Below, one piece after another: positions 8,782-16,766 of a stretch of 36,880 bases of DNA. Under the pieces are notes generated by a model, which worked only from the letters and a program-made list of their open reading frames with translations, was not told where the DNA came from and searched no databases. The stretch's first letter is position 1. Every line of letters starts with the position of its first letter. The stretch spans positions 1 through 36,880 of the forward strand of contig KL370878.1 in the NCBI GenBank assembly GCA_000702245.1, written 5' to 3'. A program made the translations under genes and the position numbers. Origin of the DNA: Lachnospiraceae bacterium C6A11. GTDB lineage: Bacteria; Bacillota; Clostridia; Lachnospirales; Lachnospiraceae.

Positions 8782-9935
8782 TATAATGATCCCCGCCTAA
8801 GCCTCCAGTATAAGAAGATCAGCCTGAACCTATAAAATACAGCCTTCTCCTTATCTCTCTTCTCGGCATATTTTAAATACTTTAATCTTCCTATTTCCGC
8901 CCACGGTTCATCCTTAAAGAGGTGATGCCTTACTGCTTTCTTTTCTGCGCGGGAAGGCTTCCAGTCCGGATGTCCGTATAAGCATTTGTAGATGTATCTG
9001 AGAGAGTCCACAAGCACCCTCGTGTATGCCCTGTATTCGCGGGCATCCTTCATATCGATAAGCTTCCTGATCTTACTGAGCGGAAGCTCCATATTTTCTA
9101 TTACATCTTTATTGAAGCTGTTTGAAACCGATGCATTATTCTCATAATAATCATACCAGGCAGACTCAACGTAGATGAGTCTCAGCTCCGTAAACATCCT
9201 GAGGTTCCAGATTGCATCCTCATAAAGCCTAATACCAACAGGAAATCTGTTTGCGTTGTCCTTAAATACTCTTTTCTTCAGGAATCTCGCTGCTATCCCT
9301 CTATTGATGTAGGCCTCGCCGAATCTGTACGGCTCGCCGATACACTCAGAACGTGTTTTATGAATCCTGCGCGGTGTCAGCTTAACCGATCTGTCCTTTA
9401 ATTCCTGATATGACAGCGGTGCTGTTTTTTCTTCTGATCCGCAACAACATGAGCTGCTCTCTTCTGATTCACAACCGCATGTATTCTTGTGTTCCGATCC
9501 ACAGCATGAGCTGCTCTTATCCGATCCACAACATGATCCGCAGCATGGTTCATCATAAGAAATATAGCAGGTGCCTCCGATCACTCCATCGATCTTCTCG
9601 TTTTTCATCAGTGCGAGAGCTTCCTTAAAAGCAAACGGTCTGATGGTATCATCTCCGTCGAGGAAGGTGATCACATCACCCTCTGCTATATCTATCGCAT
9701 AATTTCTCGCACCCGAAACGCCCGAAGGACTGATATGATGCAGTTTTATCCTCTCATCCATCAGCGCCACTTCGTCAAGAACAGCCGCAAAACCCGCTTC
9801 ACTTCCGTCATCAATAAGCAGCAGCTCAAAGTTTTCATGTTCCTGGGCATATATGCTGTTTATCGCACGGGTCAGCTCGTCCTTATCACCGTTCTTTATC
9901 GGCAGTATTATACTTATCTTCTGATCATCAAACAT
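8781..9935 (-). CDS. GT2 glycosyltransferase with cysteine-rich insert
   Basis: This 384-residue protein has a GT-A family 2 domain: ISIILPIKNGD start, LLIDDGSE (39-46) for the nucleotide, SGARNYAI, and FLDGDD (91-96) as the metal-binding DXD. It would transfer a sugar from a nucleotide donor onto a lipid-linked glycan at the inner membrane face. Residues 131-165 form an unusual insert, CCGSCCGS, SSSCCGSE, NTCGCESEESSSCCCGSE, with 11 cysteines built from CCGS-like units. It sits after the GT-A core strand VIGGTCYISY, where related enzymes carry a short loop. The rest looks normal. The gene overlaps licD by 8 bases and the Wzy-Wzx gene by one. Confidence 0.85.
   Translation of the reverse strand: MFDDQKISIILPIKNGDKDELTRAINSIYAQEHENFELLLIDDGSEAGFAAVLDEVALMDERIKLHHISPSGVSGARNYAIDIAEGDVITFLDGDDTIRPFAFKEALALMKNEKIDGVIGGTCYISYDEPCCGSCCGSDKSSSCCGSEHKNTCGCESEESSSCCCGSEEKTAPLSYQELKDRSVKLTPRRIHKTRSECIGEPYRFGEAYINRGIAARFLKKRVFKDNANRFPVGIRLYEDAIWNLRMFTELRLIYVESAWYDYYENNASVSNSFNKDVIENMELPLSKIRKLIDMKDAREYRAYTRVLVDSLRYIYKCLYGHPDWKPSRAEKKAVRHHLFKDEPWAEIGRLKYLKYAEKRDKEKAVFYRFRLIFLYWRLRRGSL
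9441..9545 (-). repeat. Imperfect microrepeats encoding the Cys-rich insert of the GT2 gene
   Basis: This part of the GT2 gene is built from imperfectly repeated TGTTGCGGAT / TGCTGTGGATCG units with AGCAGCTC spacers, read on the minus strand. They give repeated Cys-Cys-Gly-Ser. The arrangement suggests the insert expanded by local duplication, and the frame is kept throughout. Confidence 0.7.
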
Positions 9936-10740
9936 AATAAGCCTCTAATTCGTGATTCTCCCTGTCCTCCTCCGGTGGAAGAGTCATATAGTCGCCAAAT
10001 ATCCCGGTAAGGTTCTTGTCCCAGCCGGACATAACATAAAACTCTTTATCCTCAAAAGGCATAAGCACCCTGTTCTCATACTCCTCCTTTGGAAGAGCCT
10101 GATCAGGACCATCATAAGCCCAGGTCACCATGCCGCAGCGCGGCGACTTCTTATAAGAATATCTGAGTGCCCACCTCCTCTGCATCCTTGCTATCCTCTG
10201 CCTTCCGATCAGCTTAGCCAGCGGACTGAAAAATACAGTTTTAAAAATAATCTTCAGCTTCGAGGTTCCGTAGCCCTTATTTACTACTGATGCAACATTC
10301 AGCTTACACAGGAAGAAAGCCACCTTGTAATGCAGCTTTGTCTTGAACCTTGATTCCGGAAGTCCGTCAGCCGGAAATACATCAAGCCAGAGACACTTTA
10401 CATCGCCCTGGGTAAAGTTCTTCTCCTTCACCTTTGTCCTAACATCAAAAAGCTTGATGAACGGTGCGTCCAGCGTACCATCCTCAAGTGACGCAAATCT
10501 GATATGCTCCGGCCAGAGTTTTCTCTTTCTGTTCAGCCTGATCAGCTTCTCGTAATCCGGACGCGGCATAGATATGTCGATGTCGTCATCCCACGGAATA
10601 AAGCCCTGATGACGGACAGCCCCTATAAGAGTGCCGGCACAGAGCGAATATCTGAGGTTGTATTTTCTGCAGACCTCATCAAATATAGTCATCATATCCA
10701 GTTCACAATCCTGGATATCCTTAAGTGTCATTTTTTTCAT
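9928..10740 (-). CDS. LicD-family phosphotransferase
   Basis: This 270-residue protein belongs to the LicD/fukutin-like nucleotidyltransferase-fold family. The signature CAGTLIGAVRHQGFIPWDD followed by DDIDISMPR supplies the metal-binding aspartates, and CLWLDVFPADG follows in the expected place. LicD proteins attach phosphocholine or related phospho-substituents from CDP-activated donors to surface glycans and teichoic acids. No LicA/LicC choline kinase or cytidylyltransferase is in the window, so the substituent is unknown; the class V aminotransferase and CobD-like genes downstream are candidates for making it. ATG 10740 is preferred, with GAGGGG upstream; a GTG at 10761 would add seven residues. 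Confidence 0.85.
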   Translation of the reverse strand: MKKMTLKDIQDCELDMMTIFDEVCRKYNLRYSLCAGTLIGAVRHQGFIPWDDDIDISMPRPDYEKLIRLNRKRKLWPEHIRFASLEDGTLDAPFIKLFDVRTKVKEKNFTQGDVKCLWLDVFPADGLPESRFKTKLHYKVAFFLCKLNVASVVNKGYGTSKLKIIFKTVFFSPLAKLIGRQRIARMQRRWALRYSYKKSPRCGMVTWAYDGPDQALPKEEYENRVLMPFEDKEFYVMSGWDKNLTGIFGDYMTLPPEEDRENHELEAYYV

Positions 10741-10805
10741 ATCTGTCTTCCCCTCAGCCACAGAATATGTATCATTTATTTTATTATGTACACGCGGCTG
10801 TACTG

Positions 10806-11804
10806 CTATTTCCTGCGGATAAGCCTTCTCAGCTTCACGTAAATATTACTCAGGAAGGCTACCACCGGATAAGCGAAGCAGAGTCCGATGATTGCAAGCT
10901 TTCTTGAAAGGACCATTGGCGAACGAAGGAGTGTCTTTCTGCACTTCTTAAGATCGCGGCGCAGTTCTTTCTCCAGTGTACTGTATCTTTCATTATTCTT
11001 TATCTCTTTTCTGGTTATGCCGCTCAGCATCATCGAAAGAAGTGTGAAGTTGATGCGGTCTCTGTTAAGCACCGCATAAGAATGATCCGGCTCCTTACCT
11101 TCGGTAAGCCTGACCATCTCATCCCAGACCGGTATAAGATCCAGGTCACTGTCCTTGAAGCCCGCGGTCGCACCCTCTTCATTCTTGAAGTAGTAATAGC
11201 CAACCTCACGGAGTCTCACGATCTTCTCAAGGTCTCTGACTGCCAGATAGGTTCCGATGATATCCTCGCCTATACGTATTTTTTCAGGATAAAGATCTGC
11301 CGGAAGAAGCTCTCTCTTATATAGCTTTGCAACCGGATGATGTATCCACTCATTACTTCCGATCTTGAAGAAAACCTTCAGGAATCTGTTCCTGCTGTAG
11401 GTCGTAACCTCAGTTTTTTCAGGTCTTTTTACAGTCTCAAAGGAGCTGACTCTCACCAGCTCACAGATTGCAAGATCAGCGCTTCTGTCGGTCAACAGTT
11501 TGAGCAGTCTTCTTATGATGTCCTTATCGATCCAGTCATCACTGTCCACAAACATGACATATTCGCCCTTTGCCTTGGACAGACCGATATTTCTCGCGCA
11601 GGAAACGCCACTGTGCGGAATATTTATATTTACTATCCTGTTGTCGGCAGCCGCGAGCTCACACGCCGCCTGCTCGGAACCATCAGTCGATCCGTCATTC
11701 ACGAGAATGATCTCAAGGTTCCTGTAGGTCTGCGCAGTTATACTCTTAACGCACCTCTCAAGATAATCTCTTCTGTTGTAATAAGGAACTATGATACTGA
11801 CCAT
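10806..11804 (-). CDS. GT2 family glycosyltransferase
   Basis: This 332-residue protein opens with VSIIVPYYNRRDYLERCVKSI, continues with ILVNDGSTDGS (donor binding) and has the DXD-type FVDSDDWID, so it is a typical GT-A family 2 enzyme. The C-terminal third is basic and ends in a short hydrophobic stretch (LAIIGLCFAYPVVAFL) likely to associate with the membrane. It should add a sugar to a lipid-linked intermediate; specificity cannot be read. It is the first gene of the glycan unit, with GGAG upstream of the ATG and a strong promoter about 50 bases before it. LicD follows after about 65 bases. Confidence 0.88.
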   Translation of the reverse strand: MVSIIVPYYNRRDYLERCVKSITAQTYRNLEIILVNDGSTDGSEQAACELAAADNRIVNINIPHSGVSCARNIGLSKAKGEYVMFVDSDDWIDKDIIRRLLKLLTDRSADLAICELVRVSSFETVKRPEKTEVTTYSRNRFLKVFFKIGSNEWIHHPVAKLYKRELLPADLYPEKIRIGEDIIGTYLAVRDLEKIVRLREVGYYYFKNEEGATAGFKDSDLDLIPVWDEMVRLTEGKEPDHSYAVLNRDRINFTLLSMMLSGITRKEIKNNERYSTLEKELRRDLKKCRKTLLRSPMVLSRKLAIIGLCFAYPVVAFLSNIYVKLRRLIRRK

Positions 11805-11855
11805 AATTCAAATCTCCATTAATCCATTTATAAATACAATAACCAGCCACGATAG

Positions 11856-11884
11856 ATTGTACGCAAGATACAACCCTTTTTCAA
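11856..11884 (-). promoter_or_regulatory. Sigma-A promoter of the glycan unit
   Basis: On the minus strand TTGAAA (11879-11884) is followed after exactly 17 bases by TACAAT (11856-11861), close to consensus. The upstream DNA (11885-11945) is very AT-rich, as UP elements are. The first glycan gene starts about 50 bases downstream. This separates the glycan unit from the cobalamin genes that end at 11976, although read-through is possible because no strong terminator is seen between them (only a weak GAATC/GATTC hairpin). Confidence 0.7.
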
Positions 11885-11975
11885 ATAAATATTTATTAAT
11901 ATACAGTAAAACCGGATTTTATACAAATAATATTAAATTATGTGATAAAACCGAATCTCATGTAAATCGATTCTA

Positions 11976-12929
11976 CTATATGATAAAGGTCGACGCAAAT
12001 ATAAGGAGTGCCGAAATAACTGCTCCGAGAAATGCCGTCCCATACATCAGGTCATTGACCCTCTTGATGTCCGCCCTCTCCGGCTCTCTGTCCGGATCAC
12101 CGATAGTTTCTTTATGATGCACCACTCCGAAGTAGCTCGCATCCCCTGCAAGCTGCAGATGAAGAGCTCCCGCAGCAACTGACTCGGTCTGCGCAGAGTT
12201 CGGACTTGCATGCTTTCTTCTGTCACGCTTAAATATCCTGTAGGCATTTGCCGCATCAAGCGAACTGATCATATTGCAGGCTGATATCATATAGAAAGCC
12301 GATATCCTTGAAGGAAGAAAGTTGAAAACATCGTCCGTCTTCGCAGGAAAATATCCAAACTCACCAAACTCCTCATTTTTATATCCTACCATAGAATCCA
12401 TCGTATTAACAGCCTTATAGATCATTCCAAGCACAGGTCCGCCGATCATCAGAAAAATCATCGGTGCGATCACGCCGTCAGAAGTATTTTCAGCTACCGT
12501 TTCTACAGCCGCTTTGATGACTCCCTCTTCGGTCAGCTCCTTGGTGTCTCTTCCGACTATCATGGATACCGCCTCACGGCCGGCCTCAAGTCCTTTTGTA
12601 TCAAGAGCCTTAAATACAGCCATGCTCTCCACCTTAAGCTGCCTGGCCGCCAGGCACTGGTAGGTCATTATCGCTTCCACTATTATTCCTGCCACATTAC
12701 TGCAACTGTAGGCCGCAAAAAGTATCAGGAAGCTTATCCCTCCGGCCGAAACTATCATAAATACCGCCATAAGGAGACCTTTAGCGCGCCGCCCCGTCCC
12801 TTTATTGAGGCTCTTTGTGAGAAGCGAGATAACTCGCCCCATAAGTTTCACCGGATGAGGCATAAAGTGTGGATCGCCAAATATTAGATCAAGTATAAAT
12901 CCGGAAATAAAAGCAATCAAATGACTCAT
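11976..12929 (-). CDS. cbiB: Adenosylcobinamide-phosphate synthase CbiB
   Basis: CbiB (CobD in the aerobic naming) joins adenosylcobyric acid to aminopropanol phosphate, giving adenosylcobinamide phosphate at the membrane. The 317-residue protein has the family's N-terminal FILDLIFGDPHFMPHPVKLMG, the central ETVAENTSDGVIAPM and KAVNTMDSMVGYKN, and KTDDVFNFLPSR. Several hydrophobic segments cover its length and it ends in a membrane helix. It is the last gene of the cob cluster, and its start overlaps the phosphatase gene stop by 4 bases (12926-12929). The amine substrate would come from the CobD-like enzyme encoded at 3716-4822. Confidence 0.93.
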   Translation of the reverse strand: MSHLIAFISGFILDLIFGDPHFMPHPVKLMGRVISLLTKSLNKGTGRRAKGLLMAVFMIVSAGGISFLILFAAYSCSNVAGIIVEAIMTYQCLAARQLKVESMAVFKALDTKGLEAGREAVSMIVGRDTKELTEEGVIKAAVETVAENTSDGVIAPMIFLMIGGPVLGMIYKAVNTMDSMVGYKNEEFGEFGYFPAKTDDVFNFLPSRISAFYMISACNMISSLDAANAYRIFKRDRRKHASPNSAQTESVAAGALHLQLAGDASYFGVVHHKETIGDPDREPERADIKRVNDLMYGTAFLGAVISALLIFASTFII

Positions 12930-13507
12930 AAGCTTATCTTAACGCATTCTCCATTTTCTGCGAGGTAGTTGAAATAATCACCGCCGTAGATGCAGTATTT
13001 CATGACCATTATCGTTCCACCATGGCAGACAACCGCAACAGGAACCGGCTCTTCGCTGTCAGAGAGGCCATCCTTTGCAGCCTTCTCAGCCACAGCCTTT
13101 TTAACAGCTTCAATCCCCTTCAGAACTCTCTTGGTATAGTCTTCAATTGATTCTCCCTCAGGGAAAGGCATCTTTCCACCGCTGTCTATCCACTTCTGAT
13201 ACAGCTCTCCGCCATTCAGCTCATCGTAGTTCTTACCCTCAAAGGTTCCGAAATCTATCTCTCTTATATCCTCAATAACCGTCTTCTCTTCTCCAGGATA
13301 GATAATCTCAGCTGTTTCCTCCGCCCTCTTCATTGGAGACCTGAAGATCATATAAGGCTCCTTTGGATAGCGACCATTTTCCTTATTCTCCTCAACCTCT
13401 TTTCTTCCGGCTTCGGAGATGCTGCAATCCGTCTTACATCCGGCATAACGCTTCTCTTCGTTATATTCAGTTTTACCATGTCTTATTAAATACAGATCTA
13501 TCTTCAA
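12926..13507 (-). CDS. cobC: Histidine phosphatase, probable alpha-ribazole phosphatase (CobC-like)
   Basis: This 193-residue histidine phosphatase has the catalytic LIRHGKTEYN (the RHG motif at 9-11), SPMKRAEETA, the DFGTFEGKNYDEL segment and the second histidine in VVCHGG. In cob clusters this family removes the phosphate from alpha-ribazole phosphate or adenosylcobalamin phosphate; the position between cobU/cobS-type genes and cbiB supports that assignment, since sequence alone does not fix the substrate. The start codon is TTG with TAGGTGAT upstream; the RHG motif follows within ten residues as expected. It lies 77 bases after the second cobU-like gene. Confidence 0.85.
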   Translation of the reverse strand: MKIDLYLIRHGKTEYNEEKRYAGCKTDCSISEAGRKEVEENKENGRYPKEPYMIFRSPMKRAEETAEIIYPGEEKTVIEDIREIDFGTFEGKNYDELNGGELYQKWIDSGGKMPFPEGESIEDYTKRVLKGIEAVKKAVAEKAAKDGLSDSEEPVPVAVVCHGGTIMVMKYCIYGGDYFNYLAENGECVKISL

Positions 13508-13584
13508 ATTATCACCTATTTACCCTTCACTATATCCGTGTATTCCTACCGATTCAATTGTTCACTCTATCCGGATCCATCTCT

Positions 13585-14043
13585 CTATTTTATTTTTCTT
13601 TCGAGCCCGCAAGTAACTCTGTAAACACCCTCGGCTCTCGCCGCAAGTCTTGTGAGTACTCTTCCGGTTACCTCACGCCAGCACCTGTCAAAGCTCCCGA
13701 TCGGTACTATCCCGCAGCCGATCTCGTCTGAGATTACTACTACCTTTGCGACCGATTCACAATCTTTCTTAATTCCGGTTACATGAATGTCCTTCTCAGT
13801 TTCATCTGATACTGTGGATTGTTTTTCGCTCTTCTCCACCTGTTCAGTCAGAAATACATCAAGCTCCTTCATGATAGCCTCAGTCAGTGCCGCTGTGTCC
13901 GCGCCGTCCTTGTATATCTTCTCCAGCCGCTCTCTTATCCACATATGAAGTTCATTTATTACACAGGCTGAGCTGCCGTATTTTTCTCTTACGAGCTTTT
14001 CTTTACCCTGCGCATGTCCGCCTATATATAAATCGATTTTCAT
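13585..14043 (-). CDS. Second CobU-like protein lacking the Walker A serine
   Basis: This 152-residue protein resembles CobU, the adenosylcobinamide kinase/guanylyltransferase. The C-terminal half matches well: VVVISDEIGCGIVP (102-114, compare NEVGxGIVP), then REVTGRVLTRLAARAEGVYRVTCGL. The N-terminal half is degenerate: GGHAQGKE (8-15) replaces GGxxSGKS, so the Walker A Ser/Thr is missing, and the RIxxH segment with the nucleotide-accepting His is absent. A polar stretch (68-98) replaces the middle. ATG 14043 is chosen because GGAGAAG precedes it and MKIDLYIGG matches the family start; 14079 would add 12 residues. It follows cobS by 117 bases. The neighbouring cobU has the opposite pattern of losses, so a two-subunit enzyme is an attractive inference. 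Confidence 0.75.
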   Translation of the reverse strand: MKIDLYIGGHAQGKEKLVREKYGSSACVINELHMWIRERLEKIYKDGADTAALTEAIMKELDVFLTEQVEKSEKQSTVSDETEKDIHVTGIKKDCESVAKVVVISDEIGCGIVPIGSFDRCWREVTGRVLTRLAARAEGVYRVTCGLERKIK

Positions 14044-14145
14044 ATTCTTCTCCGAACTGTCTTCCCTTATAATCCACACAGTATCATTTACACGATATCT
14101 CTCTTAAGTATCTTTAACTCGATTGTAGGATTATATCGTAGACCA

Positions 14146-14198
14146 CAACTGTCATACACATCATATCATCCCGCAGATTGCAACCGTCATACACATCA
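14146..14198 (-). repeat. Direct repeat spanning the 3' end of cobS
   Basis: An 18-base stretch inside the end of cobS (14181-14198) recurs just past the stop codon (14146-14163) with one mismatch, giving a 35-base spacing. It looks like a small duplication of the gene's 3' end. Confidence 0.6.
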
Positions 14199-14913
14199 GA
14201 AGCTCGGTCACGGTTACGAAATATCCTGCCGTATCGCCTGTCACTCCGCCCAGTTCCTTGTAGCAGCGGTATTTATAATATATTGCAAAGAGCACTGCCA
14301 CTGCTGTTTCGATAAGCACGACCAGTGAGATAAATACCGCCAGCAGAGTATTTAAGGCTGCCATCTCTATCACAAGGAAGGTCACAACAACCGCCTTCCC
14401 CGCGGTATCGCTGAAGTATTTCAGCATTCCGTTGCCTCTGGCCGGTCTGAGAAATACGACCATAAACGCACTGAGTATCCTTGAGATCACAAAGCCTGCA
14501 CCCACAAGAATGACATCGTTAACGCATCCGGTCTCTGAATAAAAGCCGATAAAAAGTATATAGTAGAGCACCAGCATGATCACCGAGAAAGCCCCGATAT
14601 GCGGGTCGCTCATGATCTCCAGCTTCTCCTCACGGCTCTTGTAGGAATGAAACGCATCCATGGTATCCATATATCCGTCCACATGGAAGCCACCGGTCAC
14701 GATAAGCGGAATGGCTGTTGCCACGCATATCCTGAAGAGTCCTCCGCAGCATATCTCCCGGCAGAGCACCTGCCAGCCATACAGAAGCCCTGCTATGACC
14801 GCACCCACAAAAGGGAAGAAACAAAGCGAATATTTCATATCCTTGTCGCTCCATCTTACCCTTGGAACCGGTATTTTTGAATATATGGAAAATGCAGTCA
14901 GTAGTCCTCTCAT
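14161..14913 (-). CDS. cobS: Cobalamin synthase CobS (adenosylcobinamide-GDP ribazoletransferase)
   Basis: CobS is an integral membrane enzyme that joins adenosylcobinamide-GDP to alpha-ribazole (or its phosphate), completing the cobalamin skeleton. The 250-residue protein starts MRGLLTAFSIYSKIPVP and has the conserved FFPFVGAVIAG, the acidic GGFHVDGYMDTMDAF (metal binding), DPHIGAFSVIMLVLYYILF and a Gly-rich GGVTGDTAGY near the end. About six hydrophobic segments are present. Length is typical. Its ATG overlaps the end of cobU by 4 bases (14910-14913), showing translational coupling. Confidence 0.93.
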   Translation of the reverse strand: MRGLLTAFSIYSKIPVPRVRWSDKDMKYSLCFFPFVGAVIAGLLYGWQVLCREICCGGLFRICVATAIPLIVTGGFHVDGYMDTMDAFHSYKSREEKLEIMSDPHIGAFSVIMLVLYYILFIGFYSETGCVNDVILVGAGFVISRILSAFMVVFLRPARGNGMLKYFSDTAGKAVVVTFLVIEMAALNTLLAVFISLVVLIETAVAVLFAIYYKYRCYKELGGVTGDTAGYFVTVTELLMCMTVAICGMI

Positions 14914-15512
14914 AACTTTATCCCAATCGGTATACCGCAGACCACCTCGGTCACACTCCCTGCCTTCTCAGTCAGGAGACGATTGATATCGCCAAGGCAT
15001 CTGATGTATTTTCTTGTAATCTCATCAAATACTATGCTGTCCTCAAATATATCATTTGTCACAACAACGAATTCTGTGTAATGCTTCGCCAGTTCCGTTA
15101 TCTCCTCTACCAGACGGATAACCAGCTCATTCTGTTCCTCACAGGAATCAGCCGGTTCATCAGCATTTTCATCACTATGGGCTGCCGCTTTTTCTTCGCC
15201 CGAAGATTCATGATTCTCTGCAGAACTTGAAAACATCTCATTTGCAAGAAGGTTCGACACACATTCAAGCATCCCATACGCGCTGAGGCTGTTCTTATCG
15301 ATCTCCGAAAGTCTGTCCGGCTTCTCTATCGTATGAAAAGCCGTTCCTTCTCGTCTGCCCTTATGTATCTCGATACGCTGTTTTACCTCTTCATCAGAGC
15401 ACTTCATGGTCGCGATATAATCTACCGGTGCCCCCTCAGAAAGAGATAGTATCAGCTGCTCGGCATATTCAGATTTTCCCGAGGCGCTTCCGCCTATAAC
15501 AAGTCTCAGCAT
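14910..15512 (-). CDS. cobU: CobU-like adenosylcobinamide kinase / guanylyltransferase with acidic insert
   Basis: CobU phosphorylates adenosylcobinamide and then attaches GMP. This 200-residue protein has an intact Walker A, GGSASGKS (7-14), a YIATM strand, and RIEIHKGRREGTAFHTIEKP (46-65) with the His (H50) expected to accept GMP. The later motif NEVGxGIVP is degenerate: TNDIFEDSIV (152-161). Residues 95-128 are an acidic Ser/Glu/Ala-rich insert not usual in the family. The end, GDINRLLTEKAGSVTEVVCGIPIGIKL, is normal. It is followed by cobS with overlapping ends and preceded by cobT. The weakened second half may be compensated by the second CobU-like protein encoded at 13585-14043. Confidence 0.85.
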   Translation of the reverse strand: MLRLVIGGSASGKSEYAEQLILSLSEGAPVDYIATMKCSDEEVKQRIEIHKGRREGTAFHTIEKPDRLSEIDKNSLSAYGMLECVSNLLANEMFSSSAENHESSGEEKAAAHSDENADEPADSCEEQNELVIRLVEEITELAKHYTEFVVVTNDIFEDSIVFDEITRKYIRCLGDINRLLTEKAGSVTEVVCGIPIGIKL

Positions 15513-15579
15513 CTATTATCCCGCGGCAGATCATCGCCGCCACAATCCATTCATTATCGTCACTGTCTTATGTCTTGTG

Positions 15580-16668
15580 TCAGCCGTCGTAGCGGCTGTA
15601 TTTTTCAAGTTCTATATCCTCGAAGCTTTTTCCCTTATAATACAGATTCAGCACCATATCAAGGAGTGGGAGCAGCATAATCGCGCCGGTGCCTTCTCCG
15701 AGTCTGAGCCCCGCATTTATCACCGGCTTCAGCTTCAGCTCATCAAATACAAACCTCATACCCTGCTCGTTTCCTATGTGAGTGGCTATCATATTTTCCA
15801 CACACTCCGGCATGATATTTGCGGCGACAAGCGCGGCCGCAGAGCTAATCAGTCCGTCGATCAGCACAGGCACTCCAAAGAGAGCTCCTCCGATAAATAC
15901 GCCTGCCATTCCGGCAATATCAAGCCCTCCTACATCACAGAGTATATCAACTATATCCTTCGGTCCTGTATCAAGCTCATGGAATCTGAGTCCGTCCTTA
16001 ACAACATTTATCTTGTGGAGCAGCTTCTCATCCGAGAGACCTGCGCCCCTTCCGACTATTTCTTCCGGCATTCTGTAAAGTGCCGCAGAGATTACCGCTG
16101 CCGCTGTTGTCGTATTTCCTATTCCCATCTCGCCTGTTGCAACGATCTTGTAGCCTTCCTTCTTCAGTCGCCCAACAAGCTCGATGCCGGTGCTGATGGC
16201 CTGAAATGCATCATCGAACCTCATAGCCGGCTCCTTAAGAAAGTCCGCTGTTCCGTCGGCCAGCTTCATATCGATAAGCCCGGGGATCTTCTCACCCTTA
16301 ATACCGATATTTACAGGAAATGTGTCACAGCCTGCCACCTCTGACATTACGCCAACAGAGCTTTTTTTCTCGGCCATAAGCTCCGCAACATCTCTTGTTA
16401 CCGAGCTGTCTGTCTGAGTCACGCCCTCGCAGACTATCCCATTATCTGCGCACATTATGATCACGGCTCTCTTCGAAACGTCTATCTTGTCCGTTCCGCA
16501 GATACCGCCGATCTTCACAAGTATTTCCTCAAAATCGCCCAAGCCGTCAAGCGGCTTTGCGATATCATCAAGCCTTTTTCTAACCCTCTGCCTTGCTTCT
16601 TCGTCAGGCAGCTTCGGCCTTCCAAAGCCTGTTTCTATTATATTTCTTACATCATCTGATCTACTCAT
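15580..16668 (-). CDS. cobT: Nicotinate-nucleotide--dimethylbenzimidazole phosphoribosyltransferase CobT
   Basis: CobT transfers phosphoribose from nicotinate mononucleotide to the lower-ligand base, giving alpha-ribazole phosphate. The 362-residue protein has usual family length with ADNGIVCEGVTQTDSSVT, VNIGIKGE, ATGEMGIGNTTTAAAV, GRGAGLSDEKLLHK and the C-terminal GLRLGEGTGAIMLLPLL that holds the catalytic Glu. No gene for making dimethylbenzimidazole is seen nearby, so the actual base may be imported or be another purine, benzimidazole or phenol. It lies between cobQ and cobU with gaps of 98 and 67 bases and no visible promoter of its own. Confidence 0.94.
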   Translation of the reverse strand: MSRSDDVRNIIETGFGRPKLPDEEARQRVRKRLDDIAKPLDGLGDFEEILVKIGGICGTDKIDVSKRAVIIMCADNGIVCEGVTQTDSSVTRDVAELMAEKKSSVGVMSEVAGCDTFPVNIGIKGEKIPGLIDMKLADGTADFLKEPAMRFDDAFQAISTGIELVGRLKKEGYKIVATGEMGIGNTTTAAAVISAALYRMPEEIVGRGAGLSDEKLLHKINVVKDGLRFHELDTGPKDIVDILCDVGGLDIAGMAGVFIGGALFGVPVLIDGLISSAAALVAANIMPECVENMIATHIGNEQGMRFVFDELKLKPVINAGLRLGEGTGAIMLLPLLDMVLNLYYKGKSFEDIELEKYSRYDG

Positions 16669-16766
16669 TATTCGACACCATCCTGCTGTCGCTCTATTAC
16701 ATCATTCTTCAACACAAATTACGTTCACGCTGTTTTATCACTTTTCTCTACCATTCTGCGGCCGAG

